The notes beneath the pieces were generated by a model. That model saw only the letters and a program-made list of their open reading frames with translations. It did not search any database and had not been told where the DNA came from. The translations under genes were made by a program, and so were the position numbers. Below, piece after piece: positions 25,427 through 33,948 of a DNA stretch of 64,000 bases (position 1 is its first letter; every line of letters begins with the position of its first letter). The DNA lies in assembly GCA_001939145.1 (NCBI GenBank), contig LSRX01000058.1:976797-1040796 (forward strand). The letters are read 5' to 3'. The DNA comes from Symbiodinium microadriaticum. Lineage: Eukaryota > Sar > Dinophyceae > Suessiales > Symbiodiniaceae.

Positions 25427-27065
25427 GTTCTGCAAAGAAGCGACTGCCTCGTGATCCAGAAGCCTCCTGGCTGGCAGGCGAGCCAGAAAAGTTCAGAGAA
25501 GCAGCCTTGTTCAACATTTAACTTTCTAGACAAAAAGAACATAGATTTCAGGATGTTAGGCCTCAGTTCCATCGTAGGTGGACCAACAGAAGCTCGGCGT
25601 GGAGCCGAAGTTGGGGGAGCCGCGCCGGCTTACGCCCGGGGCCCGGGTATTTCGAGGTTCCAGCCCCACAAGCATAGAATCAGAAGGGTGCCCAGTTTCG
25701 AGGTCTTTCGTGCACCACCTCCTGTCTCCAAGTCGTTGGCCGCTTCTTGCGGACACCGCGCCTCGCCTCGCCTCCGAGCCCCCTCTCAGCGACCAGAGCC
25801 GTCTTTGGCGGCTCAGGAAGCCGGCTGTGGCTTCGTGCACCGTTTGGATGCGCCCTGCTCCGGGCTGATCCTCCTGGCGAAGACCTACGAGGCCCTCGGC
25901 CGACTCGGCCTCCAGAGCCTCCAACAAAAAAAGCGGACTCCGTTTTGCGCGGTTGCGCTCGGTCTCTTGCGCGAGGCCTACTACGACCTGCTCTTGCAGA
26001 TGAATTCGGGTCAGGTGGCCACAAGCCCAAGGATTTCTGCTGCTGAGGTCCTCCTTTGGTGGTGTCGCCACTGATCAGGTCCGTGACTACATCGTCCTCT
26101 GCCACGGCTGGGTACGCATCCCCGGAATCTTCGAAATGACCAGTGCCAAATGACTTGCTCAAGGTGCCCTCAACGCAGGAGACAATCGCGGCTCCTTTGT
26201 ACTGGGCTTGGGCCCTATAGGCACTATATAGGCCCTTTCTTAGCAGCAGGGTCGGGTTCGCAACTCCGCTCTTTCAGGCTGAGGGCACGCATCTGCCCAG
26301 CGAGGCTCCGCCGAAAATGAGGGGACACTTTCGCAGAGGTGTCCCCAGGAGGCCTATAGAGGTGTCCTTTCAGAGGTGCGCCACTATGGCAAGCCATCGG
26401 TGACACAGGCAGTGGACCGCTGTTCCCATGTCGGACTCACTGGTCACATGGCAAGGCCCTCACACCTGAGAGGTAAAAGTCCTGGCCCACGCACGCCGCG
26501 GTGGCGAGGCCTGCAGTGCACTGCATGGCCCTACCAAGCGTTCCGCTGAACGCCCGCCCGATACCCAAAGCCTGCAGGCAGGGCTCCAACTCAGCCTGGT
26601 CGCTGTCCGCATCTTGACAGGGAGGCGACATCAGCCTGAACCCGAGTTCGCCCCCAACGAAACGACTGCGAAGCGACTGCCAAGTGCGCCGGCCGGACCC
26701 GAGGATCCGGATCCACATGGCACATGCGGGGCATTGCCTGGTTGGGGATGGAAAGTACGGCTCGGAAGAGCAATTTCTGGAAGACAAGGCAAAAGGAGCA
26801 ATCAGCACAAGTGGAGTTCTTCTTCCGAGTCGCGTCAGGAGTGGTGCTCGCAAACCTTCTTGCACAGCCCGGGCCAAACTTCGATTAGACCAGCAATGCA
26901 TGTCCATTTCTGCAAGCCTGGAGGATACCATCTAGGCTTCACCTTCCTGGACGGCACCTTTGCCGAGGTCGGTCTCCACCAAACCGCTTTGGTAGTTTGT
27001 TCGAAGGGTCTGCTAGGCGAACGCCCCCCTTCCGACGGATCTTGTGGCAGTGGCCAGCTGAGCTG
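25427..27065 (+). CDS. RluA-family RNA pseudouridine synthase, multi-exon
   Basis: Converts uridine to pseudouridine in structured RNA (rRNA, tRNA or mRNA target not predictable). Exons read by eye: 25427-25477 (SDCLVIQKPPGW), 25817-25891 (GFVHRLDAPCSGLILLAKTY), 25976-26014 (YYDLLLQMNSGQ), 26079-26111 (RDYIVLCHGW), 26376-26408 (YGKPSVTQ), 26473-26508, 26578-26633 (VRILTGRRHQ), 26704-26788 (IRIHMAHAGHCLVGDGKYGS), from 26840 (EWCSQTFLH) and probably 26934 to a stop at 27,065. The HRLD motif contains the catalytic aspartate of the family, and the TGRRHQIRIHMAH block is the conserved C-terminal signature. Joining 25817-26111 and 26376-26788 keeps frame throughout. Six of eight donors are GC and all acceptors are AG before G. 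An exon joining residues after GW to the HRLD block is still missing (somewhere in 25,690-25,790). The true start is unknown. Confidence 0.8.
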
Positions 27066-27420
27066 ATAGAGACAGATTAAATGCCACCAGCACATGTGTG
27101 AGTACATAGCTGACGCAGAGTTTTCCTGTTTCCTCCTTCCTGATCAGTTAGTTCGAGATGGTTGAGCTGTTCTTGTTTCTCTGATCCAGGTCTTGGAGCA
27201 ACTCTGTCCGCGCGATGCCTGCTCGGTGGGTCACTTTTTGAGCTGTGACAGCGACAACGGGCCTCCATAGGACTGTGCCGAGGCCGCGGCGATGAGTGCA
27301 AGCGCCGTCAGGCACCTTCTTTACGGGTTCTGATGCATTGCTCAGATGCCTCCTGAATGGAGCAGGATACCGAAGTGGGATGAGTGCCAGGCAGAGACCC
27401 CAGTGACCCCAGACTTCCTT

Positions 27421-27442
27421 CCGACCCATTTTGGTTTGTAAG
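27421..27442 (+). other. Possible relict spliced-leader sequence upstream of the Dicer-like fragment
   Basis: The 22 bases here share CCG at the 5' end and the exact 9-mer CCATTTTGG with the dinoflagellate spliced leader, and end in AAG. Such worn leader copies mark cDNAs that were trans-spliced, reverse transcribed and reinserted. The match is partial (an indel is needed), so chance is possible. It lies about 40 bases before an intronless coding stretch, which is the expected position. Confidence 0.4.
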
Positions 27443-27479
27443 TCCCCTTGTGGACTTGTGGTCACCGTAAGTTGTAGAC

Positions 27480-28538
27480 TTGATATCGTTTGTGCTTAGG
27501 TCATTGCGTAAGGCGGCGATCATTGAGCTGATGGGTTGTGAATTTGACAGAGCTTCGCGCGGCCCTCTGCGCGAAGAGGAGCAGGAGGAGAAGGACGAAA
27601 AGGGTTCGGTCGTGATGGTCACGTACCTGTATGTATGGTACAAAACCTTGCAGGGCGAGGTCTACTATCGGCGATCAACCAAAGGAGGAGGCCTTGGAGA
27701 AGAATATTACCAGGGGAAGAAGTACATCCTCAGCTACTCCGAGTCCAAGAAGACCCTGGTGTCGGGAGTCATGGCCGGCTGGGCGTGTCCTCGCAAGGTT
27801 GTCACCTGGTCACCTGGCTGTTGGAGAACCGGAGCCTATCGGATCTCATCCCCGGCCGGCGGAAGGGTCGCAAGGGGGTCAACGACTGGAATGAGTCTAA
27901 AGTCACCACTCTGGAGGATGCAGCAGCAGAGTTCTACCAAAAGGGTGGGACGATCACCGTGAAGGATGCCAATTAAGGCCCGGCTTCATCTATACTGCAG
28001 AACCTGGCAGGCGCTTTCCTACGCGGAAGAACGCAAGGAGCGGGTGCGGACGGCCTCGAGCACCAATCTGAAGTCTGATGAAGATGGGATTTTTTGCGAG
28101 GCGATCATGGCCATCACACCCTCTGAGGCCGGCATGGCGAGCAGCCTCAAGACGCCAACCTCCGTGAAGCTTCTGTTCCCGAGTGCTACCGGTACAGCTC
28201 TTGCAGCAATAGAGCAACAGACAGATCACCGCTTCAAGCGCCCGCAGTACCTGGCGGAGGCCCTGACGCATTACTCCGCACAGTCAAGGGCCGTGCGTTC
28301 GAACGGACACGTGGCTTTGGTGGGCGAGATTGTGATGGAACATTACGTCTCGGACAAGGTCGTAAAAGAGGCGATGTTCTTCGGATCCCATCTCGTGGTC
28401 GGCCACAAAGAGGGCCAGCCGCTTTCGAAGACCTTTGCCACAGAGGGCCATTGTGCTTCCTGGCCAGCTGCAAGTAGACGAGCAGACTGCACCACCTTCG
28501 TTTGCTATCCTCCTTCATCCCATGGTTCCTTGATCTGA
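27480..28538 (+). pseudogene. Intronless, frameshifted Dicer-like fragment (PAZ-like plus RNase III-like)
   Basis: Three adjoining + strand frames make one degraded protein. Frame one (27,480 to about 27,800) contains KTLQGEVYYRRST and KKYILSYSESKKTLVSG. Frame two (to 27,976) contains KVTTLEDAAAEFYQKGGTIT, resembling the end of a PAZ domain. The third (about 27,966-28,538) contains FKRPQYLAEALTHYS and HVALVGEIVMEHYV, resembling the RNase III block with L-EALTH and the later signature helix. The order PAZ then RNase III is that of Dicer, which cuts double-stranded RNA into small RNAs. Frame one passes to frame two at an exact 8-base tandem duplication (GTCACCTG at 27,801-27,808 and 27,809-27,816). 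A second break lies near 27,970. The residues matching the catalytic Glu and Asp of the RNase III signature are Ala and Glu. With no introns in about 1 kb it looks like a decayed retrocopy. PAZ assignment is weak; RNase III likeness is moderate. Confidence 0.45.
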
Positions 28539-28732
28539 TCATCTCCAAGGCCGTCGCCCCGCGCCAGGTGACCCAGTGAAACCGAGTGGAAAGAGGACGG
28601 AGGACCATGGGCGAAAAAAGGGGCATCTTAAACCCAAGAGCAGATCCATGGGACTCAACCCTTCATCATCCATTCACATGAAGTGCCATGCCCAGACAAA
28701 CAGCTGTTCCAATGGATGGTGTGACGAGGTCT

Positions 28733-28754
28733 TTCCGGAATGGCTTGGCTCAAG
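28733..28754 (+). other. Possible relict spliced-leader sequence upstream of the TIR-like membrane gene
   Basis: These bases begin CCG and end with the exact 10-mer TTGGCTCAAG, the 3' end of the dinoflagellate spliced leader, in nearly the correct overall length. The chosen ATG (28,788) lies 33 bases further on. Together with the lack of introns in the gene this suggests origin from a trans-spliced mRNA that was reverse transcribed. The middle of the leader is not conserved. Confidence 0.45.
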
Positions 28755-30573
28755 CCAGCTGACGGGCTGTCTTTGTTTCACTTTTTCATGTCCATGACCA
28801 GTTTCAGTGCGGCAAGCTCGGATGTGAGCTCTGAAAACTCGGAGACTGGCAAGTCTTCAGGAGATCCATTGGTCCAAAGACCTTGTTGCCATTGGTTGCC
28901 TCGCTCGTACCTGCTGGTCTTTGTGATCAATGCCACCGCGACTGGTTTACTGTGGCCTGCTGATACTTGGTTGGATGATCGTCCGTGCGCCCTCCAGATG
29001 CGACTGTTCTTCTCTGGACTCATGTTGTCAAGTTTCGGAGCCGGCTGTGTAGCAGCCTTTCTGGTGAGAAGGGCTGAAGCGTCTCCTCACACAAGGTGGG
29101 CCTGTGGGTATGCCGTAGTGAACTGGATTCAAGCCATCTTGGGTTCCCAGAGCATGCACTCTCCCTTTGGTGGATGGTGTAGGTTTGGTGTCCTACCATA
29201 CGGGAACCTAGAAGGTGAGAGGTGGTATCTAGGGCTTGCATTGTGCCGAGGGCTGCTGTATTTCGTTGCTCTGTTCTGGATGCAGACACTCATCGCTTCA
29301 CGGCTTTATCTCTTGGAAAAGTCCTCCAAGCGGAACTATGGCAGTGCCTGCTTTCGCGGACTCATGTGGGCCCAATTCTTTGGGGCAGCCATGACTTTGC
29401 TTCTTGGGATCTTCGCCTATTTGGCCACTGGTGATGATGGTGTTTATGGTGTTTGTTTTTCACCTTCAACTCGTTGTGGGTCTTTTCTCATGTACGGGAG
29501 TGGTACCACATTGCTCTGCAACATTGCAGCGAGCATGCTAGCCATTTGCTCTTTGGGAAAGTCTTTTTTGGAGCTGCGGCATGTTTCAAGGCTGGCAGAA
29601 GCGACCGAGGCCTCCCCCTCTGCAGTAGATTCCTTGAGACGAGCCCGAAGGTTTGCTGGTCTGCAAGCCATTGGCGTTTCATTGAGCCTGGTGTTCACGC
29701 TTCTGCTTGTCCCAGCATGTTTTTATGGAACCGATGCTGAGTGGGTTCTACCTGAATACGGGTGGGTCACTGTGGCGTGCTTCTTTATCCAAGCTGTTGA
29801 TCCCCTTGGCAATGCGGTGGCCGTGCTCCTTCTGTCCGGCAGCCACAGAATGCCCAAGGTTGAAGGGAGGCAGCCGAGCTGGTGCTGCAAAGTTGGAAAA
29901 CGCGAGCATGTCCCACAAAAAGACGGCCCTTCGCATGCAGAAACCGACACCACCTGGAGCAGAAAGGTGGAAGAACTCTCAATGAGGGGTATGACCTTGC
30001 GAAGCCTCCTGCAGTTCTATCAAGACGAGCTCCCTTCGATGCCAGATTGGACATATGTACCAAACGAACACAAGACCAGAGATGTTGTCAGACGAGCAAT
30101 CATACCACTGACCGGCCGAGAAGAATGTGCATTCGCAGCTTCAGCCTTCAATAGGGACGGGCCACGACGCGCGCAGGTGATGGTGACGCACAACTGGGGC
30201 AACTCTTTTGGCGATTTGCTGGCTGCCGTGCTGTCGGATGCCCTACAGGAATGCAGTTTCACTTTGCCAGCACAACTTCTGCAGGAAGAGTGCGCTTTCC
30301 TTCAGGACCTTTTGGCAAAGATGGGGCGCTTGGATGACACCTATTGGGTTTGCGCGTTCGCCGTGAACCAGCACATCAGCATTTGCCACAGCAACCCATA
30401 TGACCGGGATCCTTTCACAAATGAGTTGCACCCAGTGTGCCACTGTGGCAGCACCAACATCGTTGATCCAGATGGCCGAAGTGCAGCATCAGAGATCAAC
30501 AAGTTTGATGACATGATGTGCCTTCTTGCGAAGACTGCAGGGTGCAGACAGGTCATTGCAGTGGACAAATCTC

Positions 30574-30580
30574 TTGATTT
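30574..30580 (+). repeat. Target-site duplication, left copy (TTGATTT)
   Basis: Seven bases repeated at 31,866-31,872, flanking the LINE. Removing one copy plus the element restores the open frame of the host gene. Confidence 0.8.
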
Positions 30581-31561
30581 TGGAATCAGGAAACTCGCAC
30601 TGCTTTTGAAGGTCCGTTAGGCAGGCGGGCACTAGTGTTGTGTGAGCACAAAAACGTTGCTGGTCTTTCCAACCGCATGGCTTTCCGCGCTGCTACTGCC
30701 GCTGCGATTGACGGCGCCTTCCTCCAGTACATGGGCGTGCCCTCCACATGCGACTGCGGTGTGCAAGCGCCTTCGGCTGAGCATCTGGTTTTTCATTGTA
30801 CTGGTGCACCGCCTGAGCTGATGCAGGGAAGATCTTTGGCGGAGCGCAAGCTTTTACTGCTTGCGATGCCTTTTGATAGGGTGCTTGGCAGCATGGATGT
30901 GGCTATCGACGATGAGCTCCTCCAAGTCCTTCGAGGAGCTTTGCAAAGCGATGAGACCATACTCTGTGCCACAGATGGAGGCTGCTTGATCAAACCTGGA
31001 ATGGAGCGATGGCAGCGCGGCGCCTGGGCTGTCGTCGTCAAAGTTGGAGCGGTGGAAACTGTTATCTCTGGTCTGCTCCCTGGACCGGAGCAGACACCAG
31101 CTGCTGCTGAGAGGATGGCTTTGGCTGTCTTGGGTGTACATGTGGAGGGCACTGGCGTTCATGGACATGTTTTCTCCGATAATGATGCTGCGATTCGTCG
31201 GCTGCGCCGGAGCTGGGGCGGAGACTTTTCCGGACCTCTGGCTGTGTTTTGGCAACGTGTCGCGCATGGGCTGCGAGGCCTGGACGCCTCTTGGGTGCCT
31301 AGCCATGGCAAATGTCCCGCTTGGCAAGCGCCCGCAGGTTGCGACTCTCGGGAGGTGAGACGACTCAACTCCATTGCTGATGCTGCTTGCTCTCGGCAGT
31401 TGAAGGGCATTGAGCGTCAGTGGTGGCACGATGTAGCTGCTTACCAAGCGGCTTCTGCTTGGACGAAGACTGCTCTTCAGCGTTTGATGGATGTTTCGAA
31501 GCCTTTCACAGATCGCGCAGTCGAGCATTATGGGCGGTTTCGTGCTCAGGCGGCTCTGTAG
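30581..31561 (+). CDS. LINE polyprotein C-terminus: zinc motif and RNase H domain
   Basis: The open frame runs from the truncation point to TAG-type stop at 31,559-31,561. First comes a C-x-C-x8-H-x4-C cysteine/histidine motif (CDCGVQAPSAEHLVFHC, about 30,750-30,800) typical of the region after the reverse transcriptase of many LINEs. It is followed by an RNase H fold with the expected acidic residues in CATDGG (about 30,970), AAERMAL (about 31,110), VFSDNDAA (about 31,170) and then SWVPSHGK and NSIADAAC. The RNase H removes the RNA strand of the cDNA hybrid during retrotransposition. The reverse transcriptase and endonuclease are absent, so this copy cannot move by itself. Confidence 0.8.
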   Translation, partial: WNQETRTAFEGPLGRRALVLCEHKNVAGLSNRMAFRAATAAAIDGAFLQYMGVPSTCDCGVQAPSAEHLVFHCTGAPPELMQGRSLAERKLLLLAMPFDRVLGSMDVAIDDELLQVLRGALQSDETILCATDGGCLIKPGMERWQRGAWAVVVKVGAVETVISGLLPGPEQTPAAAERMALAVLGVHVEGTGVHGHVFSDNDAAIRRLRRSWGGDFSGPLAVFWQRVAHGLRGLDASWVPSHGKCPAWQAPAGCDSREVRRLNSIADAACSRQLKGIERQWWHDVAAYQAASAWTKTALQRLMDVSKPFTDRAVEHYGRFRAQAAL

Positions 31562-31865
31562 CTGTGTTGCTGCTCCTTTTTCTGCAGTTTTCGGGCTCAA
31601 CTGGCTTTTCATGGTGTTTTCATTTGCCGCTGGTCGCGCTTGTCCTGGCTTTCGGATGCTGGTGGATAATGGCTCAGTGGAGTTCTTCTCGGCATTTGGA
31701 CATTTGCTCCTTTTCTGCATTTTTCGAGCAGGTGCAAGCGGAGTATTGGCATTTCGCAGCTCTCTTTGACGACTGCATGCTGATGATGATTTGGTGGCGC
31801 CCTCCAGACGTCTAACCGCACTTCTACGTAAAGCACAGGTTGGCGTCATGCAATTTCAATTTCAA
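30581..31865 (+). mobile_element. 5'-truncated non-LTR retrotransposon (LINE) with RNase H domain
   Basis: About 1.28 kb. The 5' junction falls inside an open frame, as expected for aborted target-primed reverse transcription. The element keeps the end of the polyprotein, a short 3' untranslated region (31,562-31,850) and a 3' tail made of a CAATTT hexamer repeated about 2.5 times (31,851-31,865). It is flanked by the 7-base duplication TTGATTT. A simple tandem repeat in place of poly(A) is known at the 3' end of some LINE clades, such as I-type and UnaL2-like elements. The very short divergence between duplication copies (none seen) points to recent insertion. Confidence 0.8.
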
Positions 31866-31872
31866 TTGATTT
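31851..31872 (+). repeat. LINE 3' tail (CAATTT)n and right target-site duplication
   Basis: CAATTT twice plus CAA, then TTGATTT, which matches the seven bases at the left junction. Host coding sequence resumes at 31,873. Confidence 0.75.
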
Positions 31873-32239
31873 GTTCCGTCGCGCATGGTGCGTGGCCGAG
31901 ATTGCGGAGGCCAAACGCTTGCACATGGATCAATCCTTGAAACTGTCGTCCAAAGCAGTGCTGCAAGACCGTGCTCGGACACTGGAAAACTTGGATGTGC
32001 GGAACATGCGCGCCTCCTCGGACAAGGACAAAGAGCTCATCCTGGGCAAGATCGAGGACATCAAGGAATTCAATGCGAAGCTTCAAGTGCTGATTTTTGA
32101 TCCCAAAGCCGGCCTCGTTGCTACGTGGAATGCCATGGACAGCCTGCAGCAGATTGGTGAGGTGGGCCGGCTCATTCGCTGGGGCAGGGCAGATGCAGGC
32201 AGTGGAAAAGTGTGGAGGGCATGGGAAGGCCACAGCTGA

Positions 32240-33948
32240 CCATTTTCCAGGCACAGCCCATAAGAGGCACGTGTGAAAATCACTGTGAAGTGCCAACCTG
32301 CTTAAAAGAGTGGCCTCCTTGGTGTTTTTCGAGTTGGCTTGCGACAACATGTCGATGCTTTGAGAACAGGGCGTTTTTTCCAGGTTTTTTCTTCCGGAGT
32401 CAATGTGATCAACGGTGCCTCCTCAGCTCCGCGAGGAAGCCGGGAACCTGGCCAACGTTGGGCACCAGGCCAAGCGGCAAGACGCAAAGGAGACTCCATC
32501 TAGAAGCCATGGTTAGTTGACATCACTGGGTCCTTCCCTGGGTAAAAATCATCCAAAGATTGAGGCCACGGACCATCCTACCAGCTCCTAAGGGACACTC
32601 ACCCAACGGTAGGCTCAGGCTGTTCCGGTGGCAAGCTCCAACGATGGGATGGGGAGACTCCTGAATGTCAAGGGCGGGAATCCATTTCCGGGGCACCCCC
32701 GTGTGCTTAGCCCAAATTCCATGTTAGGGGATATTGTGATGCCAGCATATGATGGCACCATGATCACAGTCTTGTTACGCCCACCCGCGAGCCCCAAAAC
32801 CGCAGGCAGTGTGTTACTTTGGTGAGAGCTGCAGACAAGGCAGACCCCAGCCCTGCATAGAAGCCATACCACCGTATTCTATTGACTCGCCACAGGGGTT
32901 ACAGGCCTATACACTGAAGCCATAAGCATCAAAGCTTCACACGAACTTCAGCTTTCGGGCCAGTTGTGTGATAGCCTGGCATGCACGGTTCAGCATTCAG
33001 GACTGGAGTCTCGCTGGGCCTTGCGAGGATTTATCCGGTGTGGTGGATTTGAAGTTTGACCGCTTCTAAGACTTTGGCTTTAGTGTTCGGTGGGCCGAGT
33101 TGCCGGCGTCATGCCTCTCGCAAGCATCACGTCCTACCGCAGTATTTCACGCGGCCTGACCACTCACCTTTCAGCACATTCGCACCGAAATCGTAGTTGT
33201 TGTTCCTTTTCTTTTTTTCTTCTTACAAAAGGAAACATGCGTGGACAAGAGGAAAATACTAAACAGTAGGATTGTGTTGAACATGAAGCATTTGCGATTC
33301 TTGCATCGAGATCTAGGATTTCCCACCGACATCCTAGTTTACTCTTATTGTTCTATCACTTTTCCGTTCACTTTAGGCAAGAATTGGGGAACCAATACGA
33401 ACATAACCGGAAAACAGAGGACTGTGCCGAAAAATGAGCTCTTTTCGATGCTTGTTTTGAATTTTTCATCGAAACCTAGGATTGCTAGCGACATCCTATT
33501 TTATTCTAGATGGTTAATCTAGTTGCTAGTTGTTATCTGATGTTTCTTTGCTGTAGGGGAAAGTGAGGGTGAAAAAGGTAAGCCATGAGCAATTGTTTGT
33601 GCTTCTTTCTGTTTCCTGTCTCTGACGATCCCGAGTTCCTAATATCCCGTTTTCCTTAGCATTTAATGGATTTGCGATTCTGGCCCTGTACTGCCAGTCT
33701 ATGTGTCACTGCATGGCTTGTCCCCAACATGGGCTTATGTCACCGCACGCAGGTGCTCTGAGGCGAGTTGTAATGACGGTCGTATTCGTTGACCCTGAAG
33801 GTTTGGCTAGGCCGCAGTGGAGCCTCAAGTCCCGATTTATAGTATCACCATCATGACCCAACGATATTCGCCCCGTCCGACAAGCTTCAGGAAGACCCGC
33901 AGTCGATCCAGTCCAACCGTCGGCTCTCTTTGAATTTCTTGTCACGCA
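32240..33948. other. Intergenic; a diverged tandem duplication, no gene recognised
   Basis: Downstream of the TIR-like gene I see no exons. A short open frame at 32,628-32,825 has a protein-like ring but no family. A diverged tandem pair occurs at about 33,300-33,350 and 33,465-33,512: both contain CATCGA, CTAGGATT and CGACATCCTA in the same order, about 162 bases apart, suggesting an old duplication of that length. The stretch is more AT-rich than the flanking genes. Confidence 0.5.

Larger units (their letters stand above)
28788..32239 (+). pseudogene. Multi-pass membrane protein with TIR-like C-terminal domain, interrupted by a LINE
   Basis: Two coding pieces, 28,788-30,580 and 31,873-32,239, belong to one protein of about 720 residues. 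The N-terminal 350 residues have about seven hydrophobic segments, a receptor-like or channel-like layout. The C-terminal half is soluble and contains VMVTHNWGNSFGDLLAAVL, ICHSNPYDRDPF, NKFDDMMCLLAKTAG, then, after the insertion, RRAWCVAEIAEAKRL. A leading VTHNW strand and a later WCVAE strand recall the TIR fold (hence TIR-like), but this is an inference. I recall the WCVAE family as common in symbiodiniacean predicted proteins. The reading frame resumes exactly across the insertion: the codon begun at 30,579-30,580 is completed by base 31,873 and continues into the second piece. There is no intron. I chose the ATG at 28,788 (MSMTSFSA) because the relict leader sits just upstream. The copy is disrupted unless the whole insertion is spliced out, for which I see no good sites. 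Confidence 0.75.

Noticed and set aside
30620-31870. Idea that the LINE is simply an intron insert
   Set aside because: There are no usable splice sites at the junctions, and the host codon is rejoined only by excising the element with one copy of TTGATTT, so insertion into an exon is the better reading.
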